From Roseimaritima sediminicola (GTDB taxonomy: Bacteria; Planctomycetota; Planctomycetia; Pirellulales; Pirellulaceae), in the NCBI RefSeq assembly GCF_009618275.1, contig NZ_WIAD01000004.1, positions 151,883 to 215,882 on the forward strand: a DNA stretch of 64,000 bases. Reading direction: 5' to 3'. Shown here piece by piece: positions 1 through 8,957 of this stretch; within the stretch, counting starts at the first letter, position 1, and every line of letters starts with the position of its first letter. The notes beneath the pieces were generated by a model. That model did no database searches, had not been told where the DNA came from, and saw nothing but the letters and a program-made list of their open reading frames with translations. A program made the position numbers and the translations under genes.

Positions 1-1083
1 CATGCACAGCACGATCCCGCCGACCAAAATGGCGCCGGTAACCGTGACGAAGGACAACAACACGGCGGCCAATCCGCAGGTCGCGGTCATCAAGTAAATC
101 GTCAGCACCGCCTGCGTTTTGCTCAGCCCCAGATCCACCAAGCGGTGCGACAGGTGGCTCTTGTCGCCTTCGAAGGGACTGCGTCCTTCGCGGATGCGAA
201 TCCACAACACGGTCGTCATGTCGTACAGCGGCACGGCCATCACGCACAGCGGGGCAAACACGGCATGCGGCCGCGTTTGCTCCTGATACCCAGCGTAGGT
301 GGCCAACAACGTCGCCACGGCCACCAGGTAACCGACCAGGTAACTGCCCGCGTCGCCCATAAAGATTTTGGCCGGCGGCCGATTGTGCCACAGGAACCCG
401 CACAGCGATCCGGCGACGACCAACAGCAACCCGGCCACCAACAGCTGGGGATGCCCGGTATCGGGGTCGGGGGTCAGCAACATCACGATGGCCAACATCC
501 AGGCGACGATGCCCGCCACGCCACCGCTCAGGCCGTCCATATTGTCCAGCATATTAAATGAGTTGATCAGGGCGACGATCCACAGCACCGAAAGGGCTTT
601 GGTCAACCAGGGCACCGGGATGAAGGCCGTGAAACTGTAGTCCAGCCCGAACACGACCAGGGCGGCCACCAGGATCTCGGTTCCCAAGCGAAACCACGCC
701 GACAATCCGCGGCGATCATCGATCAATCCCAACAGCGTCAGCAGCGTGCCGCCGGCCAGCACGCCCCACAGCTCGCCGGCTCGCTGCCAGATCTCATCCA
801 GCGACCCGCCGATCGATTCCGGCAACATCGCGGCCCACGAGGGCTGGCTGCGACACAGCCCCACCGCCGCGGTCCCCAACGCGAACGTCGTCATGACGGC
901 AAACCAGATCCCCAGCCCGCCCCCCAGCGGCACCGGCTGGGTATGGACTTTGCGCTGTCCCGGCCGGTCCAGCAGCCCCAATCGCCGAGCGCTGCGGCGG
1001 ATTGGATACAGCACCAACCAAGCGAGCAACGCGGCGGGCAACCACGAAGCCAGAATCAACAGGGCGACCAGGGACCATTGCAT
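1..1083 (-). CDS. MraY/WecA-family glycosyl-1-phosphate transferase (3' end cut by window)
   Basis: Translating the minus strand from the ATG at 1083 gives an open frame that runs off base 1 with no stop, so about 361 codons are visible. It is a polytopic membrane protein with family hallmarks. These are an early RKVHTQPVPLGGG segment, the DD pair in GLIDDRRGLSA, the NMLDNMDGLSGG Mg-binding motif, GDAGSYLVGYLVA, and a cytoplasmic FEGDKSHLSHRLVDLG histidine motif. Such enzymes move a sugar-1-phosphate from a UDP-sugar to undecaprenyl phosphate at the inner face of the membrane, starting lipid-linked glycan synthesis. The HRL motif without MraY-specific flanks favours a WecA/TagO-type enzyme for an envelope polysaccharide over MraY. 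The donor sugar cannot be read. No neighbouring glycan genes are visible on this side. Confidence 0.9.
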   Translation of the reverse strand, partial: MQWSLVALLILASWLPAALLAWLVLYPIRRSARRLGLLDRPGQRKVHTQPVPLGGGLGIWFAVMTTFALGTAAVGLCRSQPSWAAMLPESIGGSLDEIWQRAGELWGVLAGGTLLTLLGLIDDRRGLSAWFRLGTEILVAALVVFGLDYSFTAFIPVPWLTKALSVLWIVALINSFNMLDNMDGLSGGVAGIVAWMLAIVMLLTPDPDTGHPQLLVAGLLLVVAGSLCGFLWHNRPPAKIFMGDAGSYLVGYLVAVATLLATYAGYQEQTRPHAVFAPLCVMAVPLYDMTTVLWIRIREGRSPFEGDKSHLSHRLVDLGLSKTQAVLTIYLMTATCGLAAVLLSFVTVTGAILVGGIVLCM

Positions 1084-1308
1084 CAGGGACGTCTCAAAAC
1101 TTGCGCGTTCACTCCACGGTAATCCACCCCGCCGGCCAAAATCCTATCGGCTCGGCGTCCTTCCCACCACTCCGGCCAACGTGGCATAGGCTTCGACACC
1201 CTGGCGACTTCACGACATTCTGCGATTCCCACCCGTGGCGCAGCGCAGCGTTTATGATGGAACGGATCTTCATCCCCCCCCTTCCTCCTCACAGGCGTCG
1301 TCTCCCCC

Positions 1309-2199
1309 ATGTCCGCCCGCTCCTCGATCCACCGTCCTTCCGCCAAACGCATTTACTTCAGCCTGGTGCCGCTGCTGCTCGCGGCCGGTTTTGCGGCCTG
1401 CTCGGCCGCGGCCGCCGAGCTCGAACCCGATCGCAAGGTTCGTTACGCGACGGCCGAAGACAGCGAGGGCAAGCCGGTGAAATTGCACCTGCACGTCTTC
1501 CTGCCGGAGGACTGGAAAGCCGCAGACCGCAGGCCGGCGGCGGTGTTCTTCTTCGGCGGCGGCTGGAACGGCGGCACACCCGAACAGTTTTACGCCCAGT
1601 GCCAGGCGCTAGCGGAGCACGGGATGGTGGCCGCTGCGGCCGAGTACCGGGTGCGGAGCCGACACGGGACAGAGCCCCAGGACTGTGTCGCCGACGGACG
1701 CCGAGCCGTCGCGTTTTTGCGAGAGCACGCCGAAGCGTGGGGCATCGATCCAGCGCGGATCGCTGCCGGCGGCGGTTCCGCTGGAGGCCACGTGGCGGCT
1801 TGTACCGGCGTCCTACCGGCCGACGACGAAACCACGCGCCCGAACCTGTTGCTGCTGTACAACCCCGTCATCGACACCTCGCCCAAAGGCTATGGCGCGA
1901 ACCGCCTGGGCGACGACTGGCGGCAGCTCTCGCCGCTGCACCACGTCCGTCCCGGCTTGCCGCCGACGCTGATCTGCCACGGCACCGCCGACACGACCAC
2001 TCCGTTTGCGGGCGTCGAGGCGTTTCAGAAAGCGATGCAGGCCGCCGGCAACCGCTGCGAAGTGGACGCCTACGAAGGCCGCAAACACGGCTTCTTCAAC
2101 AGCCCGGCATTCCGTAAAAAATCCGACGGCAAGGATTACCAGTCCACCCTGAAAGCCACCCTCAACTTCCTAGCCGAAGCCGGCTGGGTAAAACGTTGA
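1309..2199 (+). CDS. Secreted alpha/beta hydrolase (BD-FAE / carboxylesterase type)
   Basis: The 296-residue protein has an N-terminal Sec signal (hydrophobic FSLVPLLLAAGFAACSAAAA), so it is exported. The mature part has the oxyanion strand VFFFGGGWNGG, a nucleophile elbow GGGSAGGH (catalytic Ser), an acid in HGTADTTTP (Asp) and a base in RKHGFF (His). This is the order seen in the HSL/BD-FAE-like carboxylesterases that remove acyl groups from small esters or decorated polysaccharides. It stands alone, with about 225 bp before it and no obvious Shine-Dalgarno, which is common in planctomycetes. The substrate is unknown. A role in carbohydrate de-esterification is inferred from the family and the many other secreted esterases nearby. 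Confidence 0.85.
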   Translation: MSARSSIHRPSAKRIYFSLVPLLLAAGFAACSAAAAELEPDRKVRYATAEDSEGKPVKLHLHVFLPEDWKAADRRPAAVFFFGGGWNGGTPEQFYAQCQALAEHGMVAAAAEYRVRSRHGTEPQDCVADGRRAVAFLREHAEAWGIDPARIAAGGGSAGGHVAACTGVLPADDETTRPNLLLLYNPVIDTSPKGYGANRLGDDWRQLSPLHHVRPGLPPTLICHGTADTTTPFAGVEAFQKAMQAAGNRCEVDAYEGRKHGFFNSPAFRKKSDGKDYQSTLKATLNFLAEAGWVKR

Positions 2200-2367
2200 A
2201 TCGTAGCGGAAGTTTTCTACGCCGGTGAACCGAACAAGCAATCAGCACAAATAAGCCCAAGGCCAAAACCGCCCAGCCCGTCTAAAACGCGCCCGCTAAT
2301 CACCCCAATGAGCGCGAATGCCTGCCTCTCTCTCATTCGCAAGCAATCCCGCCGTAAGTGTTCATCA

Positions 2368-2757
2368 CTATCGTTTCGCCGTGTTTGCTAGCCGCTCCCA
2401 TTCCAGTTTTGGGTGGCTACCGAAGTTGACCAGAACACCTAATTCAAACCCGGTTGCATTTAGGTAGTTGAGCACTTGCGCTCGGTGCTCGTCATTCAAC
2501 TGGCTGACGGCCTTCAGCTCAACGATGATCTTTCCAAAGCAAATTAAGTCCGGGACAAACTTCTGCCGCAGCCTTTTTCCGCAATAATACAATTGCAGCG
2601 TCTGCTGGGGAACAAAGGCGAATCCCTGGTATCCTAACTCGATTTCCATACACTCCTGATAGACCGGTTCGTGAAAGCCGCACCCTTTGTCATTGTAGAC
2701 CTCGAAACAGGCGCCAATAATTCTGTAGCACTCGTCTTTATAGATTAAATCCGCCAT
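2368..2757 (-). CDS. GxxExxY protein (PD-(D/E)XK nuclease-like fold)
   Basis: The 129-residue cytoplasmic protein carries the name-giving motif as GFHEPVY near residue 27. It is followed by the PDDEXK-like core VPDLICFGKIIVELKA, where the D and the E-x-K line up with nuclease metal and catalytic residues, and by ALNYLNATG-type helices (here VLNYLNATGFELGVLVNFG). The family is widespread in environmental bacteria and cyanobacteria as a lone gene, and its biological role is not established. The coding sequence has visibly lower GC than its neighbours, hinting at acquisition by transfer. The start at the ATG at 2757 has no clear ribosome-binding site and overlaps a possible small upstream ORF by 20 bp. 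Confidence 0.88.
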   Translation of the reverse strand: MADLIYKDECYRIIGACFEVYNDKGCGFHEPVYQECMEIELGYQGFAFVPQQTLQLYYCGKRLRQKFVPDLICFGKIIVELKAVSQLNDEHRAQVLNYLNATGFELGVLVNFGSHPKLEWERLANTAKR

Positions 2758-2917
2758 TGCATATCCGATGTATGAATCGTGGGTCGATCAAGTGACATAT
2801 ACCGAAGTTACCACTTTCTACGTTCCATAGTCGACGGATCATGGCAGAACGAGGATCGACGGGAGCTTCCAAAGCGAAGACGTTCTCGAGCTCGATCGCC
2901 TCAGCATCGTCTGACAT
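2738..2917 (-). CDS. Possible small ORF, 59 aa, no recognised family
   Basis: The frame opens at an ATG at 2917 and ends at a TAA at 2738-2740, overlapping the start of the GxxExxY gene by 20 bp as in translationally coupled pairs. The peptide begins MSDDAEAIELENVFALEAP, and the acidic start followed by a basic, aromatic second half looks more like protein than noise. No homologue is recognised and no Shine-Dalgarno is visible. It may equally be a decayed gene fragment. It is the only coding candidate in the 315-bp spacer 2758-3072, whose remainder shows nothing recognisable. Confidence 0.25.
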   Translation of the reverse strand: MSDDAEAIELENVFALEAPVDPRSAMIRRLWNVESGNFGICHLIDPRFIHRICNGGFNL

Positions 2918-3072
2918 CCAGGTGGATTCGGTAACGAAGCCCGATCGGAGGAACCAACTGCACGACGTTCTTACAGGCAGCTAAAATCGGTCTGAAATGC
3001 ATTTCTGATTTCCTTTTGCCGCTGGTCTCAATAGGCTGTTGAGGCAGCAGAAGCACCCTTCGTGGAGTACCC

Positions 3073-4251
3073 ATGTGCATCGCAAACAAGTTGGCTCGCT
3101 TTCAATCTAAACACAGGTGCTGGTTCGTCCACGCGCTGGGCATCATTGCACTGGTTCTGCAGGGCGTCGCGGGCCAACCTGTCGTCGGCCAAGCTCCCGC
3201 GGCGACGCCGGCTTCCGCCGCGGCGAACGTGGACGAGCCCCGCGACGAAGCTCATCCGCTGCTGCGTTCGGCGTCGACCGCCGAGCGGTGGGAAGCGAAC
3301 CGTGCGGAACTGGTCAAACGGATGCAGTCGATCATGGGCGAGTTGCCGCCGAAACCGGCCGCCGCAGCGCCGCGCTGGGAGGTCCTGTCGGAGACCGATT
3401 GCGGAATCTATGTCCGCAAACATATCCGTTATCTCTCCGAGCCCCGCTGCTGGACTCCGGCTTATCTATGCGTCCCCAAACAAGCTGCCGATTCGGTGGC
3501 ACCGAATGAAGCTGACACGCCGCTGCCGGCCGTCCTTTGTCTGCATCCGACCGATAACGTCAACGGCAACAAAGTGGTCGTGGGCCTCGGCGGACGTGCC
3601 AATCGTCAATACGCGGCCGAACTGGCCGAGCGAGGTTACGTGACGCTTGCGCCGGCGTATCCCCTGTTGGCCGATTACCAGCCGGACCTGGAACAACTGG
3701 GCTGGGAGAGCGGTACGCTGAAAGCGATTTGGGACAATATGCGGGGCGTCGACCTGTTGCAGTCCCTGCCCTACATCGATGATCAGGCAATCGGTGCGAT
3801 CGGGCATTCGCTGGGCGGACACAATGCCGTCTACACCGCCGTCTTCGACCCCCGCATTCGTGTGATCGTTTCCAGTTGCGGACTGGACTCCTACCGCGAC
3901 TACTATGGCGGCGACCGCGCCAATTGGGAAGGCGGCCGAGGCTGGACGTCACAACGTTACATGCCGCGACTGGCCCAGTACCAGGATCGCTTGTCCGAAA
4001 TCCCGTTCGATTTCCATGAGATGATTGCGGCGTTGGCACCGCGTGCGACGTTGATCGTCGCGCCGCTGCACGACAGCAACTTCCGTCCGGAAAGCGTCGA
4101 CAAAATCGCTCGCGCGGCGCGGCCGATCTTCGAGCTCTACGGTGCCGGCGAGGCCCTGCGCATCGCCCATCCCGACTGCGACCACGATTTCCCTCCTGAG
4201 CAGCGACAGCGGGCGTACGAGCTGTTCGACCAGGTGCTGGACCGGGGTTAA
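3073..4251 (+). CDS. Secreted alpha/beta hydrolase, dienelactone-hydrolase/acetyl-xylan-esterase-like
   Basis: The 392-residue protein has a signal peptide (FVHALGIIALVLQGVAGQ). The start is set by GGAG seven bases before the ATG. The catalytic domain shows PAVLCLHPTD (oxyanion loop), the nucleophile elbow IGHSLGGHNA, the acid region LIVAPLHDSNFRPES and the His in HPDCDHDFP. Many planctomycete homologues of this size are annotated as dienelactone hydrolase or acetyl xylan esterase. Secretion and the neighbourhood suggest de-esterification of polysaccharides outside the cytoplasm, but the substrate is inferred. It is monocistronic and followed by the repeat cluster 4252-4736. Confidence 0.85.
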   Translation: MCIANKLARFQSKHRCWFVHALGIIALVLQGVAGQPVVGQAPAATPASAAANVDEPRDEAHPLLRSASTAERWEANRAELVKRMQSIMGELPPKPAAAAPRWEVLSETDCGIYVRKHIRYLSEPRCWTPAYLCVPKQAADSVAPNEADTPLPAVLCLHPTDNVNGNKVVVGLGGRANRQYAAELAERGYVTLAPAYPLLADYQPDLEQLGWESGTLKAIWDNMRGVDLLQSLPYIDDQAIGAIGHSLGGHNAVYTAVFDPRIRVIVSSCGLDSYRDYYGGDRANWEGGRGWTSQRYMPRLAQYQDRLSEIPFDFHEMIAALAPRATLIVAPLHDSNFRPESVDKIARAARPIFELYGAGEALRIAHPDCDHDFPPEQRQRAYELFDQVLDRG

Positions 4252-4299
4252 TAGTTGTTGGCGGCCGGCCACCAGTTGCCCATCGCTCCGCAATTCTAA

Positions 4300-4707
4300 G
4301 CGGCGAAGCCGCCAGTTGCGAAGCAACGATAGTCGATAGCCTGGGGACGTAAGTCCCAGGTCGCCCTCCACCCAAGCCGTTGCGGAGTCGCGAAGCGACG
4401 GCAGATGGTCACGCCCGGTTTACCACCTGTCATCGCTTCGCGATTCCGGCAACGCGTTTTTTCGATGCCAACCTCGGATTGCATCCGAGGCTATCCACTG
4501 CCATCGCTTCGCGATTCGGAACCGGCGTTGCCCGCCGCACAGCGCCCCGCGATTCCCAGCGGCGAAGCCGCCAGTTGCGAAGCAACGATAGTCGATAGCC
4601 TGGGGACGTAAGTCCCAGGTCGCCCGCCCCACCCAAGCCGTTGCGGAGTCGCGAAGCGACGGCAGATGGTCACGCCCGGTTTACCACCTGTCATCGCTTC
4701 GCGATTC
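4300..4707. repeat. Direct duplication of a ~150-bp noncoding palindrome-rich block
   Basis: The block at 4300-4446 recurs at 4559-4707 with one 2-bp indel and few mismatches. Each copy holds small palindromes (GGCGAAGCCGCC, TGCGAAGCAACG, GGGGACGTAAGTCCCAGG) and ends in ATCGCTTCGCGATTC, a perfect hairpin. A third copy of that last hairpin lies at 4502-4517 and a variant at 7377-7391. Between the copies a further hairpin, CCTCGGATTGCATCCGAGG, sits near 4481. The whole 485-bp spacer 4252-4736 between two gene 3' ends is made of these elements plus an R1 copy. No gene is supported here. Confidence 0.9.
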
Positions 4708-4722
4708 GGGGACGAGACCGTC

Positions 4723-4746
4723 CACAGGCTGGAAGCCTATGCCACT
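4723..4746 (-). repeat. R1 palindromic repeat, single copy overlapping a gene 3' end
   Basis: The R1 unit (core GGCATAGGCTTCCAGCCTG) is read here on the minus strand. Its CATAGGCT and AGCCTGTG arms pair around a 3-nt TCC loop. The TAG in GGCATAGG is the stop codon of the adjoining trypsin-like gene. Confidence 0.9.
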
Positions 4747-5786
4747 ACTTGGACCATCTGGAATGCGGTGGCTTTGAGTCGTCGCTTTAACCAGGGCAGC
4801 GAGGCGAGGAAGGTCTGGGCGTAACCGACTTGATACGCTGGCGATTCGGCGGCGATGTGCAAACCGATCGGGATTCCGCCGGCGACCAACACGCCGCCGC
4901 TGGTGCCCGGCCCGAACGGTTTGTTGGGGGTGTTCGGCTTGTTCGCCTCTGCCGCCCTGCCTCGCCAGCGATATCGGATCACATGCTGCAGTTGGCCCAG
5001 CCCCTTCAGGTCCAGCACCGGATAATACGCTTCCCATCGCCAGGATGCCGCTGCGGTGGCGAATAGGCGTCCCGTTGTGCCTTCCTGGGTCCAGCGCAGC
5101 AGATCGCCCGCGGCAGCGGGATCGAGAGCATCGACGTCGATGCGCGGCAGAAAACCGCTGAGCCATAAACGGTCCAGTCCGGTTTCGACCAACGCGACGT
5201 CGGGGCCGCCGGGCACCCGGCCAGCCGCCACGACGCGTCCGCCCAGGTCGCGCGGCCCCGAACCGCAGACGGCTTTGCGCGTCACCCGGGCTCGGCCGGA
5301 CGTATCGGCGTGAGCGAACAAGTGGGACACGGTCAGCACGCCCCACCGCCAATCGTCGGCGCCCAGAGCGGACGTTTTGGGAACGGGCGGAACCGGTCTG
5401 CGGCGGCTCCACCGCACCACCACCGCCGCGGTGGCTCGGCGATCGGACGCAGTGATCACAACCCCGGTCGGCTCCGCGCCGCCGGCCTGCCGCACGCGGG
5501 TACCCAAGCGGATATCGTCGTAACCGCCGCGGTCGCGATCCAGCAACCGCAGGGTTTCTTCAGGGCGAATGCGTTTCGCCTCCGGGACCGCCTGGCGTTT
5601 CTTCCGCACGTCGAACTGGGCGACGACCGGAACGGCGAGGGCATCATCGCCGACGTGGTCTGCCGGCTGCCGAGCACTGGGCGCAAAGCCGACGGCGACG
5701 ATGTTGCGAGGATCGCGACCGGCCACGCGACGTAACAGCGTTCGCTGCATGCGGCGGAGGCGATCCAGCGACAGGTCGGCCGGCAC
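4737..5786 (-). CDS. Trypsin-like serine peptidase-fold protein, divergent
   Basis: The 349-residue protein starts at a GTG one base after the stop of the upstream lipoprotein gene, so the two are almost certainly co-translated. No known family is obvious overall. The spacing of VLTVSHLFAH (His region), PDVALVE (Asp region) and GPGTSGGVLVAGGIPIGLH (GxSGG nucleophile loop followed by a GI-type strand) matches the His-Asp-Ser order of chymotrypsin-fold peptidases. There is no signal peptide. The last codons (VVA plus TAG) lie inside an R1 repeat, so the natural C-terminus may have been changed by the repeat. The peptidase fold is inferred from motif order only. Confidence 0.6.
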   Translation of the reverse strand: MPADLSLDRLRRMQRTLLRRVAGRDPRNIVAVGFAPSARQPADHVGDDALAVPVVAQFDVRKKRQAVPEAKRIRPEETLRLLDRDRGGYDDIRLGTRVRQAGGAEPTGVVITASDRRATAAVVVRWSRRRPVPPVPKTSALGADDWRWGVLTVSHLFAHADTSGRARVTRKAVCGSGPRDLGGRVVAAGRVPGGPDVALVETGLDRLWLSGFLPRIDVDALDPAAAGDLLRWTQEGTTGRLFATAAASWRWEAYYPVLDLKGLGQLQHVIRYRWRGRAAEANKPNTPNKPFGPGTSGGVLVAGGIPIGLHIAAESPAYQVGYAQTFLASLPWLKRRLKATAFQMVQVVA

Positions 5787-5787
5787 G

Positions 5788-6822
5788 CTACGGTCCCACC
5801 CGAAGTCGCAACTGTGTGGGTGCGTCGACGCCGAAGCGTTGGTCCAACCACACGCTGGCCGCCATCTCGATCGCTTCGATGTCCGCTCCGGTCCCGACCC
5901 GCACCATCACCTCCACTACGCCAGCTCGGCCGGCGACCTGCACCTCGTGGACCTCCGCAAATCGCTGCCGCAAGTGGCTTCGCAGCTCGACGGCCAGCAG
6001 CTCGGATTCACTGGCCGTCGGAGCGTCTGCGGGGCCGACGATCGCCGGCGGCTGCGGGGCGTCCGTCTGCTGGGGCATGTCGCTTTGCGGGTCCGTGGCC
6101 GCACCGATCGGCGTGGTCGCCATCACATCGAGCGGCTGAAACACCATGGTTTGGTTCTCGAACATTAATCCGTACAGGGGATGCAGGCCGTCGCCGCAAC
6201 AGGCTTGTTGGTGCCCGCCCATGTCCACCGGGCAACCCGCATAGGGCAGGAAGCCGACGTACCGGAATCCATACAAGCGTTTGCATCCGCGGGCGTCGCG
6301 GCCGACCACCGATTCGTAGAACCCGATCGGTACGTTCCGCGCCGGCACGGTGAAGGAAACGTCTTGGGCGCCGTCGCCAGCCGCCGTAGGAACGACTCCA
6401 CCGACGGCTTTGACCAACGCACCGACCGCCTCGATGTTCTCGTCGGTTTGACTGTCCAGGTCCTGGCTGATCTCGGTCAGGTTCCAGCCGTCTTCCAATT
6501 TGATTCCGACGTTGGCCGTGCCACAGCCGGTACGCACGTCGATCGAATACTCCTCGCTGAAGTCCGGCATGTAGACCAACGAAATCCGCACCATGCCGGG
6601 AACCAACGTCGTCTGGTTCCGATCGACGGCGACCTCGGCCGGTTCAATCTTCAGGTACGGCTTGGGACGGTAGAACCGGATGCCGGTGTCGCTCTGATCC
6701 GGATTGGCCCGGACGACAACTCGCGGCGTACACCCGGCGGCCAAGCAACACAGAGCGATCATCATCGCCGCGTGCAGGGCAAAACGGCTGGAAATCAAAC
6801 TGCGGCGAACGCTTCCTTGCAT
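5788..6822 (-). CDS. Planctomycete lipoprotein of unknown function
   Basis: The 344-residue protein has a lipoprotein signal with lipobox LAAGC near residue 31, so it should be lipid-anchored outside the cytoplasmic membrane. The middle is a beta-rich region containing several cysteines (CGTANVG, GCKRLYG, GCPVDMGG, ACCGDG). The last 80 residues resemble a small alpha/beta domain (VELRSHLRQRFAEVHEVQV). No family is recognised. It is the first gene of a two-gene operon with the trypsin-like protein downstream, so the two may act together at the cell surface. Confidence 0.75.
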   Translation of the reverse strand: MQGSVRRSLISSRFALHAAMMIALCCLAAGCTPRVVVRANPDQSDTGIRFYRPKPYLKIEPAEVAVDRNQTTLVPGMVRISLVYMPDFSEEYSIDVRTGCGTANVGIKLEDGWNLTEISQDLDSQTDENIEAVGALVKAVGGVVPTAAGDGAQDVSFTVPARNVPIGFYESVVGRDARGCKRLYGFRYVGFLPYAGCPVDMGGHQQACCGDGLHPLYGLMFENQTMVFQPLDVMATTPIGAATDPQSDMPQQTDAPQPPAIVGPADAPTASESELLAVELRSHLRQRFAEVHEVQVAGRAGVVEVMVRVGTGADIEAIEMAASVWLDQRFGVDAPTQLRLRVGP

Positions 6823-7548
<726 letters not shown>

Positions 7549-8946
7549 TCACGCCATGATCTGCTCGATGACGTTGCCGTAGACATCGGTCAGGCGGAAG
7601 TCGCGGCCGGCGTACTGGTAGGTCAAGCGTTTGTGGTCCAGCCCCAACAGGTGCAGGATCGTGGCGTGCCAGTCGTGGATATGGCACTTGTCCTCGACCG
7701 CTTCGAAACCGTGCTCGTCGGTCGCCCCGTAGCTGAACCCGCCTTTGACGCCGCCGCCGGCCATCCACGTGGTGTAACCTTTGTTGTTGTGGTTGCGTCC
7801 GTCGCCGTTTTGCGCCGCCGGAGTTCGACCGAACTCGCCGCCCCAGATCACCAGCGTGTCCTTCAGCAGATCGCGCTGCTGTAGATCCGCCAAGAGGGCC
7901 GCGATCGGGCGGTCGCAGGCTTCGGCTCGCGCTTGATGATCGCGGGAAAGGTTGGCGTGCTGGTCCCAGTTGCCGTGGGTGACTTCCACGAACCGCACCC
8001 CGGCTTCGACAAACCGCCGAGCCAACAGACACTGTTTGCCAAAGTTTTCGGTCGCCCCTCCGTCGGCTCCATACATCGCCAACGTCTCGCGACTTTCCCC
8101 CGACATGTCCATCAACTCCGGCATTGCATCCTGCATTCGAAAAGCCAGTTCGTAGGATTCGATCACGCCTTCGATGCCCGGGTGCACCGATTCCCGCTGC
8201 AGTTTGTCCTGATTCAGTGACTGGATGAAATCCAGTTGGCGACGCTGCTGCGATTTGCTCAGCCGTGGATTCTGAATATCGGGAACGGGTGGCCCGGCGT
8301 CGGCGGCGAAGCGGGCCGCCCGACCACCACGGCCGACCTTGGTTCCGCCGTAGATGGCCGGCAGGAACGCGCTGCCGTAATTGCGCTGGCTGCCCGCCGG
8401 CGGACTAAGCGAAACGAAGCCGGGCAGCGAGTCGTTCTCGGTTCCCAAGCCGTACAGCGTCCAGGCTCCCAGCGACGGCCGGATGAACTGAGCCGTGCCG
8501 GTATGCATCTGCGTCATCGCCCCGGGGTGCACCGGTTGATCGCACTGCATGGACCGGATCAAACACAATTGATCGGCGTGCTTGGCGACTTCTGGAAACA
8601 GATCCGAAATCCACAAACCGCTTTCACCACGTTGGCGAAATGCCCACGGCGACGCAAGCAGGGTGCCGCCATAGCGTGCACGTTTGCCGTGGTCCCGCGT
8701 CAGTTCCGGTTTGTAGTCGAAGGTGTCCACGTGCGAGGGACCGCCCTGCATGCACAGAAAAATAACGTGTTTAGCACGAGCCGGGAAATGCGGAGGACGA
8801 GTCGACAAGGGGTTGCGCGAACCGCTCGACGTCTCCGCCGCACCGGCTCGGCCAGCCGCCGCGGTGGTCAAACCGCTGAAGGCCAGAAACCCAAACCCCG
8901 CCGACACCGTCTGTAACGCCTGCCGGCGTGAAAGGTTTGCAAACAT
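7549..8946 (-). CDS. DUF1501 family protein (Tat-exported)
   Basis: The 465-residue protein starts at the ATG at 8946, preceded by AGGAG at good spacing. A longer upstream frame would overlap the preceding gene. The N-terminus LSRRQALQTVSAGFGFLAFSGL is a twin-arginine signal. The body has the alkaline-phosphatase/sulfatase-like fold of DUF1501, with FLCMQGGPSHVDTFD, WDQHANLSRDH, LVIWGGEFGRTPAAQNGDGRNH and GYTTWMAGGGVKGG. DUF1501 proteins are encoded next to DUF1549/DUF1553 cytochrome proteins in large numbers in planctomycetes. A part in carbohydrate sulfate or polysaccharide degradation has been proposed, but activity is unproven. It lies 11 bp after its partner gene, which supports one transcript. 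Confidence 0.93.
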   Translation of the reverse strand: MFANLSRRQALQTVSAGFGFLAFSGLTTAAAGRAGAAETSSGSRNPLSTRPPHFPARAKHVIFLCMQGGPSHVDTFDYKPELTRDHGKRARYGGTLLASPWAFRQRGESGLWISDLFPEVAKHADQLCLIRSMQCDQPVHPGAMTQMHTGTAQFIRPSLGAWTLYGLGTENDSLPGFVSLSPPAGSQRNYGSAFLPAIYGGTKVGRGGRAARFAADAGPPVPDIQNPRLSKSQQRRQLDFIQSLNQDKLQRESVHPGIEGVIESYELAFRMQDAMPELMDMSGESRETLAMYGADGGATENFGKQCLLARRFVEAGVRFVEVTHGNWDQHANLSRDHQARAEACDRPIAALLADLQQRDLLKDTLVIWGGEFGRTPAAQNGDGRNHNNKGYTTWMAGGGVKGGFSYGATDEHGFEAVEDKCHIHDWHATILHLLGLDHKRLTYQYAGRDFRLTDVYGNVIEQIMA

Positions 8947-8957
8947 GTTTTGATCTC

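Noticed and set aside
4380..4694. Several 60-70-codon frames with shared peptides
   Set aside because: The shared peptides come from the duplicated noncoding block at 4300-4707 read in several frames.
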